This document shows, in pieces, positions 54,733 through 62,723 of a DNA stretch of 64,000 nucleotides. This DNA comes from Dyadobacter sp. CY345 (GTDB lineage Bacteria; Bacteroidota; Bacteroidia; Cytophagales; Spirosomataceae), in NCBI RefSeq assembly GCF_021502725.1, contig NZ_JAKFFS010000001.1, forward strand, positions 496,001-560,000, given 5' to 3'. The notes beneath the pieces are model-generated. The model was not told the origin of the DNA, did not search any database, and worked only from the letters and a program-made list of their open reading frames with translations. Position numbers and translations under genes: made by a program. Each line of letters begins with the position of its first letter. The first letter of the stretch is position 1.

Positions 54733-56067
54733 TCATTCGTCTTTTATGATTTCCCAGTAACCACCTTTATCTGGCCCGATCCGGTTTATTATTTTTTGTT
54801 CTTTTAATTTTTGTATTTGCCATTCAATACCTCGTCTGCTTAATCCGGTAATTTGTTGAATCGCTTTTGTGGTGATGCGGGAATCGGATTGAATCAAATT
54901 AAGAATGATTTCATCGGTTTTCTCCACAGTTTTCTCCACAGTTTGTGTAGAAACAAAAACTCGAAAACCGTGTTGAAAATTTTCAAAAACGGGAGCTTCC
55001 AGGCCATAACTCAGAAAAGCGTTTTGAATTCTTTTAATACCTGAACCATATTTTTCAATAACACCTGCTTCTTTAAAAATCGAAGATACCTTTTTATTTC
55101 TTGCCTGCGAAGTGTAATCGCCACTGAGTAATTGTTCAATGGAAATTGACTGTGGTAATGGACCTGGATTAAAAAACTCAATATAATTGTCAAAAACTTT
55201 AACAGATGAATCACCATAATGCATATAGTCCCGGTGAACGATCATGTTGATAATGATCTCGCGAATTGCATTCAAAGGATATTCCCAACGTTCCTCCCGT
55301 TGAGGATTTCCGGTAATGATATATTCTTTATTGATATGTTTTTTAATAAAAGTCAGGACGTCTTCAATCTGAGAAAATAAATCGATTCTGAGTGTTAAGC
55401 CGTCTTTTATAAGTGTCGGGGCAGAAAGTCTTCCCAACTCAATAGTCGCTAAGAACACATCATTTTGCGCAAATAATAAATGACAGGCGTTGACAATTTT
55501 TGATTCTTTGATCAGTTCAAACTTATACAGAACAGTAAGAGGATCATCCTGCAACGGGCTTTCTTTAAGTAAGTTTGATTTGTCAATAAAAGAGCTTACT
55601 TTTTCCAGCGAAATATCGTCCAGTTTATAATCGTTCGTTGCATAACTATCCCAACTCGTATTGAAAGTTTTGAGATGCATATCCGAAATCTCCCCCAAAT
55701 TTAATTGATGATTGGAATTCTGGACGCGTTTGAAATAACTCCCGCGAAAAGAGACTGTTTTAACAGGAAATTCTTTAATCGAAAGTACGACAAATTCATT
55801 TCCATCTATTTCAACTGTTTCAGAATCCGGAATGACAGACGGCTGGGTTTTGTGTTTTATTTCATTGAGCCATTGCTGAACAGTTTCTTCCCGGATCACA
55901 AAATTCTTGACGGGTAAACCGTTGTCGTTCAGGCCAGTGAAAATTTGTCCGCCCTTGGTATTGGCAAAGGCTACCAACGTTTCAATTACAGTGTCACTGA
56001 AACTGCTTTTATATTCGGTATTTGAGTTTTCAGGCATAGGTAAAAGATATGAAAACTGCATTATCAC
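54733..56067 (-). CDS. AlbA_2/Schlafen-type ATP-binding protein with C-terminal HTH
   Basis: 444 residues. The N-terminal AlbA_2 (Schlafen AAA_4) domain has NTEYKSSF near 15-22 and FANTKGGQIFTGLNDNG near 33-49. A HATPase_c_4-like middle has NAIREIIINMIVHRDYMHYG near 265-284. The C-terminal winged helix is IQSDSRITTKAIQQITGLSRRGIEWQI. Such proteins often act as transcription regulators or in stress and phage defence. Start: GTG 56067 overlaps the previous stop by 4 bases (GTGA); ATG 56061 is the alternative. Its place inside a glycosyltransferase operon is unusual. Confidence 0.82.
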   Translation of the reverse strand: MIMQFSYLLPMPENSNTEYKSSFSDTVIETLVAFANTKGGQIFTGLNDNGLPVKNFVIREETVQQWLNEIKHKTQPSVIPDSETVEIDGNEFVVLSIKEFPVKTVSFRGSYFKRVQNSNHQLNLGEISDMHLKTFNTSWDSYATNDYKLDDISLEKVSSFIDKSNLLKESPLQDDPLTVLYKFELIKESKIVNACHLLFAQNDVFLATIELGRLSAPTLIKDGLTLRIDLFSQIEDVLTFIKKHINKEYIITGNPQREERWEYPLNAIREIIINMIVHRDYMHYGDSSVKVFDNYIEFFNPGPLPQSISIEQLLSGDYTSQARNKKVSSIFKEAGVIEKYGSGIKRIQNAFLSYGLEAPVFENFQHGFRVFVSTQTVEKTVEKTDEIILNLIQSDSRITTKAIQQITGLSRRGIEWQIQKLKEQKIINRIGPDKGGYWEIIKDE

Positions 56068-57335
56068 TTGTTCTTCAACAGTGATTTGTACAGTGTTTCA
56101 TATTGAGACGCGACAATATTTTCCGCGTAACTTTCCATAACCTTTTCCCGCGCTTTTTGTGAAATCTCGCCATTAGTATTATTCTCTAAAACCCAACGAA
56201 TTCCCGACGCCAGTGATTCAACAGATTTATATTCAGAAAGATATCCATTGTGTTGATGATCAATCATTTCAGGAATCCCACCTACACTGAAACCAACAGC
56301 AGGCGTTCCGCAGGCAAAGGATTCCATAATCGTATTCGGTAAATTTTCTTCCAAGGAAGGCGTAACAAAAACAGAAGCGGCATTGTAAGACAAAACGATC
56401 TGTTTTACATCGGACAAATGTCCAAGTTTATGTATCTTAAATGGTAATTGATTTAATACATCATCTTCCGCCTGACCGAAAACTAAAAGCTCAATATTTT
56501 CTGAAAAATCAGGGTGTTTGACTTTCAAAAGATTTAAAGCTTCCTGAAAATATGAAAAACCTTTCATTGGCGCATTGACACGCATAGCCGCGAAAAGGAT
56601 CAAATGTTTATCAGTATGCAAATTTAATTGCTGCCTTGCATCTGTTTTTGATATGGGAGAAAATACGGTGATGTCAATCGGATTGGGGATCGATTCAATT
56701 TTAAATCCATTGAGCAAACTGCTGTTTCTGGCTCTTTTTGATAACCACTGACTACAACCAACAGCAGTAAACTGATTTGGCTGATAAGCTGATTTTTTAG
56801 AAAGCCAGTCTTTCCTTGAAATATCATTTCCACCCGGATTTTTCAAAAACTTACAGTTTCCGCATTCAATCTGATAGTTTTCGCATTCACCACTATGATG
56901 ACAGCCACCCGTAAATGGCCACATATCATGGAAAGTCCAGACGACTGGTTTTCCAAGAGCTAATAATTTTCTAATTGAACCAGTTGACAGGAAGCCAAAG
57001 TTAACCCAATGTAAATGAATGATATCTGCATTTTGAACAAGCGGATGATCGCTAATGTCAACGCCAACAATGCCCCGATTAAAAAGAAAACGAATTTCTT
57101 TGGACCGCTCGTAGGGTAAAAATAAAAGACGTTCAGCGATAAATCTCGCCCAGACAAATTGTTTTTTTAAAGAAGTATTGGCGATCGTTGTAACAGCCGG
57201 ATTTTCTGTTTTTTTTTCCTGAACCAGAATATCGCCCTTGACAGACGAATGTTTTTCCAACGCCTTTTGAAGTCGGGAACAGGCAATGGCCGCGCCGCCG
57301 CTACTGTCGCTGGTATTGATGAAAACTACGTTCAT
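56064..57335 (-). CDS. Family 4 glycosyltransferase
   Basis: 423 residues. The GT-B fold opens MNVVFINTSDSSGGAAIACSRL. The N-terminal domain contains HLHWVNFGFLS near 105 and TFHDMWPFTGGCHHSGEC near 137-155, a segment with several Cys. The C-terminal donor domain has VFVTPSLEENLPNTIMESFACGTPAVGF near 325-352, the E-x7-E motif region. It forms part of the surface polysaccharide pathway. ATGA overlap with the methyltransferase upstream and GTGA overlap downstream show translational coupling. Confidence 0.9.
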   Translation of the reverse strand: MNVVFINTSDSSGGAAIACSRLQKALEKHSSVKGDILVQEKKTENPAVTTIANTSLKKQFVWARFIAERLLFLPYERSKEIRFLFNRGIVGVDISDHPLVQNADIIHLHWVNFGFLSTGSIRKLLALGKPVVWTFHDMWPFTGGCHHSGECENYQIECGNCKFLKNPGGNDISRKDWLSKKSAYQPNQFTAVGCSQWLSKRARNSSLLNGFKIESIPNPIDITVFSPISKTDARQQLNLHTDKHLILFAAMRVNAPMKGFSYFQEALNLLKVKHPDFSENIELLVFGQAEDDVLNQLPFKIHKLGHLSDVKQIVLSYNAASVFVTPSLEENLPNTIMESFACGTPAVGFSVGGIPEMIDHQHNGYLSEYKSVESLASGIRWVLENNTNGEISQKAREKVMESYAENIVASQYETLYKSLLKNK

Positions 57336-58075
57336 GCACGGGCTGTAATGACGATGTAAGGTGACAAGGCCTTTGTTTCAAAAGGGAAAAATTTGGAAAA
57401 AACTTTCAGTATAAACCACGTCGATTTGCGGAAAACACGAACCCAGGCAGGCTGTTTACCCTCGTTTTCAAGCCAAAGCATGAAACGGCCTGAATAATAA
57501 ACTTCGACATCCTTTAATCCCAGATTTTGACAAATATTCCGAAGATAGACAAGATCCATACTTTCGATGTAATGTTTGTCGTAATTATCGCGGTCAAATG
57601 TCTTCTGAAACCAACCGTTTAATCCTTTGAAATTTGGTAATGAAATAAAAAGGATACCGTTTTCGGAAAGGAACTGAGTATGTTTTTGGATAATTTCCGT
57701 AGTGTTTTGGAAATGTTCAATCAGGCCGTTTGACATAACCAAATCATATTTTCCAACGGGAGTATAATTGAATAAATCCGCTTCTATCGTCCCGACAGAG
57801 CCTTCCTGAATTTGATTGGCTTTTTCAAGATCATGCAGAATTTTCGGATGTATCACAAAATCCAGCAGATCCGTTTTTATTTTTATATTCTTAAACGCCC
57901 AAACAGAATAGTAACCAGGAAATCCACCGATTTCAAGCAGGTTTCTGACCCGATTCGTTGTTATCAGTTTTTTCAAAAGAGACAGGAACGGATAATTATC
58001 GGGGATGCTAAAAACGAGTCCGGTTTTACTTTCCCAATAGTTCAACCAAAATTCTTTATCCGTCAGGCCATTCAT
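57332..58075 (-). CDS. Class I SAM-dependent methyltransferase
   Basis: 247 residues. Motif I is NLLEIGGFPGYYSVW near 40-54; a KYDLVMSNGLIEHF acidic segment near 114-127 and a FISLPNF strand near 154-160 fit post-I motifs. It methylates an unknown acceptor, perhaps a sugar or polysaccharide terminal residue. It is the first gene of the minus-strand arm and overlaps the GT4 by 4 bases. No promoter of the standard type was found upstream of it. Confidence 0.82.
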   Translation of the reverse strand: MNGLTDKEFWLNYWESKTGLVFSIPDNYPFLSLLKKLITTNRVRNLLEIGGFPGYYSVWAFKNIKIKTDLLDFVIHPKILHDLEKANQIQEGSVGTIEADLFNYTPVGKYDLVMSNGLIEHFQNTTEIIQKHTQFLSENGILFISLPNFKGLNGWFQKTFDRDNYDKHYIESMDLVYLRNICQNLGLKDVEVYYSGRFMLWLENEGKQPAWVRVFRKSTWFILKVFSKFFPFETKALSPYIVITARA

Positions 58076-58182
58076 ATATTTTAAAAACAGATTATACTTA
58101 TTCGCAACTTTGCAGAAAGATCAAAGTTACAATTTCATAATTAAGATGTCTTTAAAAATATGACCGAAATAGATTTCTTCAA

Positions 58183-58211
58183 TCTTGAGGTCACAGTTTG
58201 TGATCTCAAGA
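58183..58211. repeat. Palindrome 1 of the ORF6N set (right after the stop)
   Basis: 13-base arms TCTTGAGGTCACA and TGTGATCTCAAGA around GTT, with one G/T-type mismatch. It starts 1 base beyond the ORF6N stop codon on the minus strand, so it may also terminate transcription. Shares the core GGTCACA-n3-TGTGA with palindromes 2 and 3. Confidence 0.7.
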
Positions 58212-58212
58212 T

Positions 58213-58719
58213 TTATTCATGGCTATTTTTAAATCCTATAGCTTTGCGTTCAGGATTAGGCGGATTTAATAGGAAATTCAATGCTTCATAAATGTCTTTA
58301 AATTTCACCTGCATCTCATTTTCCAGGTTTTCAATTCGCTGTTTCAATTCTGTTGAATCCGAATAATATTGCCTGATCATGACAAAGGCTCGCATAATGG
58401 TGATGTTTACTTGAAGTGCTTTCTTACTTTTCAGTATGGTTGAAAGCATTGCAACACCTTGCTCTGTAAATGCAAAAGGTAAATATTTGCTGTGTTCTCC
58501 TTTACCATTCTCTAAGGTCACAAATTGTGACCTTAGAGAATTATATTCCGCTCTTGTAACTTCGAACATAAAGTCGTCGGGAAATCTATCTCTATTTCTA
58601 CGGACAGCTTATTTTAAAACTTTCGTTTCAACTTCATACATTTCAGCCAAATCGAAATCCAGCATAACTTTCTGTCCACGAAGCGTGAACACTTTATTTT
58701 GTATAGCGATCAGTTCCAT
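58213..58719 (-). pseudogene. ORF6N domain DNA-binding protein, broken by an in-frame TAA
   Basis: From ATG 58719 the frame reads MELIAIQNKVFTLRGQKV, then LDFDLAEMYEVETKVLK, the usual start of ORF6N proteins. Codon 37 is TAA (58611-58609), where homologues have a Gln (CAA), and the frame then continues AVRRNRDRFPDDFMFEVTR to the normal C-terminus with AFTEQGVAMLST near 83-94. A single C-to-T change explains the damage; there is no frameshift. An internal restart at 58569 would give 118 residues lacking the N-terminal part. Sequencing error is possible. ORF6N proteins are linked to phage and KilA-N-type regulators. Confidence 0.85.
58507..58541. repeat. Palindrome 2, inside the ORF6N coding region
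   Basis: Perfect 17-base arms around a single central A (ATTCTCTAAGGTCACAA and its complement). It encodes the LRSQFVTLEN part of the protein. The 38-base block 58505-58542 is repeated at 58781-58818 with one difference. Confidence 0.85.
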
Positions 58720-58782
58720 AGATTCAGTGTTTGGATTATATTGAATACTGAAAATTGGTTATTAAGTCGCAGCTATTCCCCC

Positions 58783-58817
58783 ATTCTCTAAGATCACAAA
58801 TTGTGACCTTAGAGAAT
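58783..58817. repeat. Palindrome 3, upstream of the ORF6N start
   Basis: Same 35-base palindrome as at 58507-58541 except one base (A for G at 58793). It lies 64 bases before the ORF6N ATG, in the gap before the divergent nucleotide-sugar dehydrogenase gene, so it could be an operator for either gene. The remaining sequence up to 58925 shows no other structure. Confidence 0.85.
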
Positions 58818-58925
58818 TTCGGTTCTGCTCATAATTTCACGAACCAAACTTCATAGATTTCCCCAAAATTTCCTGATCATAATTAATATGGCTAGTTTTA
58901 TGTCCTCGTTTTAAATTTTACCAGA

Positions 58926-60194
58926 ATGTTGTCAGAAATTGCTGCAAGTAAAATTGCAATTATTGGTCTTGGTTATGTTGGTCTGCCGTTGGCGGTGGAA
59001 TTCAGCCGGAAATATTCAGTGCTTGGTTTTGATATCAATAAGGAACGTGTTGCTGAATTGAAACGCGGATATGACCGAACGCAGGAGATTTCTTCGGAAG
59101 ATTTACAACGTGTTCAGGATCTGCAATTTTCTGATGAGTTATCTGCATTGGCGACTTGCAATATATTTATCGTGACGGTTCCGACGCCCATTGATAACTA
59201 CAAAAAGCCAGATCTCGGCCCACTTTTGAAAGCCAGTGATACCGTTGGTAAAGTGTTAAAAAAAGGTGATATCGTCATTTACGAATCCACAGTTTATCCG
59301 GGTTGTACAGAAGAAGATTGCGTACCGGTTCTGGAAAAAGTAAGTGGATTGACATTCAATGTTGATTTCTTCTGCGGATATTCTCCAGAACGTATCAATC
59401 CGGGCGATAAGGTGAATACACTAACCAAAATCAAAAAAGTTACTTCGGGTTCAACACCGGAAATCGGTGAATTCGTCAATACTTTATACGGAACCATTAT
59501 CACAGCCGGAACGCATTTGGCATCAAGCATTAAAGTTGCAGAAGCTTCAAAAGCCATCGAAAATGCTCAGCGAGATGTGAATATCTCTTTTGTGAATGAA
59601 CTCGCGTTGATCTTTGACCGGATGGGAATTGATACTACGGAAGTTCTGGAAGCTGCCGGAACAAAGTGGAATTTCCTGAAATATAAACCCGGTTTGGTAG
59701 GCGGACATTGTATTGGTGTTGATCCTTATTATCTGGCTTACAAAGCTGAATCTTTGGGTTATTATCCACAGGTAATTCTTTCCGGACGCCGTGTAAATGA
59801 TACGATGGGTGTTTTTGTCGCCAACAAACTGGTCAAACTTTTGATCAAAAAAGGACATAAAATTGAAGGCAGCCGTGTTTTGATTTTGGGAATAACATTT
59901 AAAGAAAACTGCCCGGATATCAGAAATACGCGTGTTGTCGATGTTTATAAAGAATTAAAAGATTTTGGTATGGAGGTTGATGTGTATGATTCCTGGGCGT
60001 CTGCGGAAGAGGTCAAACATGAATATGATATCGCACTTTCAGAAAAGCCAACAGGGAAATATGAAGCGGTTGTACTGGCCGTTGCCCACGATACTTTCAA
60101 AGAATTAAATCTCGCAGATTTTACAAATACTAATTCAGTGCTTTTTGATCTGAAATCAACTTTGCCAAAAGATTCGGTTGATTCAAGACTATAA
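58926..60194 (+). CDS. Nucleotide sugar dehydrogenase (TviB/WbpA-like)
   Basis: 422 residues, full length. NAD-binding IIGLGYVGLPLAVEF is near 12-26. The catalytic Cys262 is in GGHCIGVDPYYL. The third domain has LGITFKENCPDIRNTRVVDVY near 322-342. The GYDRTQEIS segment near 48-56 matches the Vi-antigen TviB group, which makes UDP-N-acetylglucosaminuronic acid or its galacto form. It supplies a uronic acid sugar to the polysaccharide region. First gene of the plus-strand arm, closed by its own terminator. Confidence 0.9.
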   Translation: MLSEIAASKIAIIGLGYVGLPLAVEFSRKYSVLGFDINKERVAELKRGYDRTQEISSEDLQRVQDLQFSDELSALATCNIFIVTVPTPIDNYKKPDLGPLLKASDTVGKVLKKGDIVIYESTVYPGCTEEDCVPVLEKVSGLTFNVDFFCGYSPERINPGDKVNTLTKIKKVTSGSTPEIGEFVNTLYGTIITAGTHLASSIKVAEASKAIENAQRDVNISFVNELALIFDRMGIDTTEVLEAAGTKWNFLKYKPGLVGGHCIGVDPYYLAYKAESLGYYPQVILSGRRVNDTMGVFVANKLVKLLIKKGHKIEGSRVLILGITFKENCPDIRNTRVVDVYKELKDFGMEVDVYDSWASAEEVKHEYDIALSEKPTGKYEAVVLAVAHDTFKELNLADFTNTNSVLFDLKSTLPKDSVDSRL

Positions 60195-60202
60195 TTTAAT
60201 CC

Positions 60203-60237
60203 ATAACCGGAATCAATTTTGAAGTGATTCCGGTTAT
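60203..60237 (+). terminator. Terminator after the sugar dehydrogenase
   Basis: A perfect 13-bp stem (ATAACCGGAATCA with TGATTCCGGTTAT) and 9-base loop, then TTTG, 9 bases past the stop. The next gene starts 138 bases later, so it probably has its own promoter. Confidence 0.8.
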
Positions 60238-60374
60238 TTTGCTTCTCCAATAATTTCAAATTTCCGTCTTTGGCGTTAGCTCAATTGCATTTAAGTAAGC
60301 GAAACATTTCTTCCCCTCTTAAAATTGTCTGCGAATGTGTACTTTTGCAGGAATTACCACAAGATTTCTGACGC

Positions 60375-61586
60375 ATGCGTGTTTGTTTTGTTATGGCGGG
60401 GTTGCCGCATTATTTTGCCTTGATATTGAATAAAATGGTTTCCGACTACGGAATCGAAGTTATTCTCGTCAAACCAACTCAACAAAGCAAAGCACTAGGT
60501 GCCGGCGTGAAGGAAGATAAGTCTGCGGCAAACTTTCAGTTGGTAGAACTTCCCGAGTTTACAACCTGGTATGGAAAGTCATTTTTTGAAAATCTTATCC
60601 CGACTTTGCAGGAGATAAAACCGGACATTATCGTGATGTCGTCCTGGCCTTATTTTCTTCAATTGGTACTGAATCCCCCTTTTTATTTCAAACTTAAAAA
60701 AATCGGTGCAAAATTAATTTGCCGGGATATTCCGTTTAATACTGCGTATTGGGGGAAAAGTCAGGAGTATTATTATTCAGGTCAAAACATTACCGAAGAT
60801 CTGGACGCAAATAAAAAGAACTGGAAGGGTGCACTTTATTTCCGGGCTATTACCTGGCTACGAAAATTATATCTTCCGCTGGCCGACGCGCATATCAATT
60901 ATTATGATGAAGGCCGCGATATCATCGGAAGTTATGGCGTGCCCAAAGAGAAAATATTTATTGCTGCAAATTCTCCGGATACAGATGAATTGCTGGCGGC
61001 TTACGAAGAAGTTTTAAGGCAACCTGAAATTTTGCCTGCGAATCCGCATCGTGTTATCCACGTAGGAAGGTTGGTAAAATGGAAGCGCGTCGATATGCTG
61101 ATCCAGTCGGTTAAAGATCTGAAACGGTTTTTCCCGGATATTGAACTGGTGGTTGTAGGTTTCGGTCCGGAAGAAGAAAATCTTAAAAAGTTGGCTGAAA
61201 AACTTGGTGTTTCTGACAATGTAAAATTTGTCGGTGGCGTATATGACGCACTCACGCTGGGTAAATATCTGCATGTTTCGTCAATCTATATGTTAGGCGG
61301 AATGGGTGGATTATCCATCAATGATGCCATGTGTTTTGCCAAACCGGTTATCTGTTCGGTTGCGGATGGAACGGAAAGACGTTTGGTGAGAGAAGGATAC
61401 AATGGTTTTTATTTTGAAAATGGAAATCAGGAAAGTCTGAACCTGAAAATGAAAACGTTGCTTCAGGATCCCGAAAAAATCAGCACCTTTGGTGCAAATT
61501 CGTTACGCATAATAAAAGAAGAAATCAATATACACAGTGTGCTGAAAGAATATATGGTTGCTTTCAATTATGTATTGGCGCACTGA
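60375..61586 (+). CDS. Family 4 glycosyltransferase
   Basis: 403 residues. The GT-B N-terminal half opens MRVCFVMAGLPHYFALILNKM; the linker DAHINYYDEGRDIIGSYGVPKEKIFIAANSPDT is near 173-205. The donor domain has VIHVGRLVKWKRVDMLIQSV near 227-246, then FVGGVYD near 285 and the SIYMLGGMGGLSINDAMCFAKPVI region near 303-326. It transfers a sugar in surface polysaccharide assembly. Start of a three-gene operon with wecB (27-base gap) and the flippase. Confidence 0.9.
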   Translation: MRVCFVMAGLPHYFALILNKMVSDYGIEVILVKPTQQSKALGAGVKEDKSAANFQLVELPEFTTWYGKSFFENLIPTLQEIKPDIIVMSSWPYFLQLVLNPPFYFKLKKIGAKLICRDIPFNTAYWGKSQEYYYSGQNITEDLDANKKNWKGALYFRAITWLRKLYLPLADAHINYYDEGRDIIGSYGVPKEKIFIAANSPDTDELLAAYEEVLRQPEILPANPHRVIHVGRLVKWKRVDMLIQSVKDLKRFFPDIELVVVGFGPEEENLKKLAEKLGVSDNVKFVGGVYDALTLGKYLHVSSIYMLGGMGGLSINDAMCFAKPVICSVADGTERRLVREGYNGFYFENGNQESLNLKMKTLLQDPEKISTFGANSLRIIKEEINIHSVLKEYMVAFNYVLAH

Positions 61587-61613
61587 TCTGTTTAAATTCT
61601 GGTTGATTAAAAA

Positions 61614-62714
61614 ATGAAAATCCTGAGTATTGTTGGTGCCCGTCCGAACTTCATGAAAGTGGCTCCGTTGCACCGTGCTTTTTTACAACATCCTGAAATC
61701 GAGTCAAAAATCATTCATACCGGTCAGCATTACGATGCCCGTATGTCGGATGTGTTTTTTAATCAGCTGGAATTACCGAAACCGGATTATTTCTTGGGTA
61801 TCGGTGGCGGTTCGCATACGCAGCAAACGGCCAGGATCATGATCGAGTTTGAGCAGGTAATGCTGGCCGAAAAACCGGATGTTGTGTTAGTTGTTGGTGA
61901 TGTTAATTCAACAATTGCCTGTGCGATGGTAGCTGTAAAAGAGCATATTCCTGTTGTTCACGTGGAAGCAGGTTTGAGAAGCGGCGACCGTGGAATGCCG
62001 GAAGAAATTAACCGGATTATGACGGATTGCATCGCTGACGATCTTTTTGTTACAGAACAGGCAGGTATTGACAACCTCAAAAGAGAAAGCATTCCCAATG
62101 AAAAAGTACATTTTGTCGGCAATGTGATGATCGATTCTTTGGTATACTATCGCCAGAAAGCTTTGACTTTGACGCTTGTGCAAGATCTTGGTTTGGAGCC
62201 AAAATCTTATGTTTTGATGACAATGCACCGTCCAAGCAATGTGGATTTTCAGGAAGGACTAACCAATATTTTAACAATCATCAAAGAAACTTCAAAAAGT
62301 AAAACCGTACTTTTCCCCGTTCATCCTAGAACGCTGAAAAATATGGAAACCTGGGGTTTGCTGGATGAATTGCAAAGTCTTGAAAATGTGATTTTGATGG
62401 AACCGCAGGGTTATCTTGAATTTTTACATTTGATGGAAAATGCTGCTTTGATTATCACGGATTCAGGTGGAATTCAGGAAGAAACTACTTATCTGCAAGT
62501 GCCTTGTCTGACTTTCCGGGCAAGTACAGAACGCCCGGTAACCGTGGAATTGGGAACTAACATTTTATTAAGTGATCTGGACCCGGTTTCGGTTTCTGAA
62601 AAAGTGCAGGATATCCTGGCAGGAAGAGTGAAAGAGGGCGTAATTCCTCCATTCTGGGATGGACATGCCGCTGAACGTATCGCTGAAATATTGATACAAA
62701 AATACGCTAAATAG
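61614..62714 (+). CDS. wecB: UDP-N-acetylglucosamine 2-epimerase (non-hydrolysing)
   Basis: 366 residues, full length. It has VGARPNFMKVAPL near 7-19, HTGQHYD near 36-42, DVNSTIAC near 99-106, VEAGLRSGDRGMPEEINR near 120-137, a TMHRPSN motif near 203-209 and DSGGIQEE near 283-290. It converts UDP-GlcNAc to UDP-ManNAc in the cytoplasm. Together with the dehydrogenase upstream this could lead to an N-acetylmannosaminuronic-type sugar. The flippase frame follows 9 bases later. Confidence 0.94.
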   Translation: MKILSIVGARPNFMKVAPLHRAFLQHPEIESKIIHTGQHYDARMSDVFFNQLELPKPDYFLGIGGGSHTQQTARIMIEFEQVMLAEKPDVVLVVGDVNSTIACAMVAVKEHIPVVHVEAGLRSGDRGMPEEINRIMTDCIADDLFVTEQAGIDNLKRESIPNEKVHFVGNVMIDSLVYYRQKALTLTLVQDLGLEPKSYVLMTMHRPSNVDFQEGLTNILTIIKETSKSKTVLFPVHPRTLKNMETWGLLDELQSLENVILMEPQGYLEFLHLMENAALIITDSGGIQEETTYLQVPCLTFRASTERPVTVELGTNILLSDLDPVSVSEKVQDILAGRVKEGVIPPFWDGHAAERIAEILIQKYAK

Positions 62715-62723
62715 ACTTTCAGA

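Noticed and set aside
58507..58541. CRP/FNR-type operator
   Set aside because: The half-sites face the other way (TCACA-n3-TGTGA and not TGTGA-n6-TCACA), and the copy lies inside a coding region.
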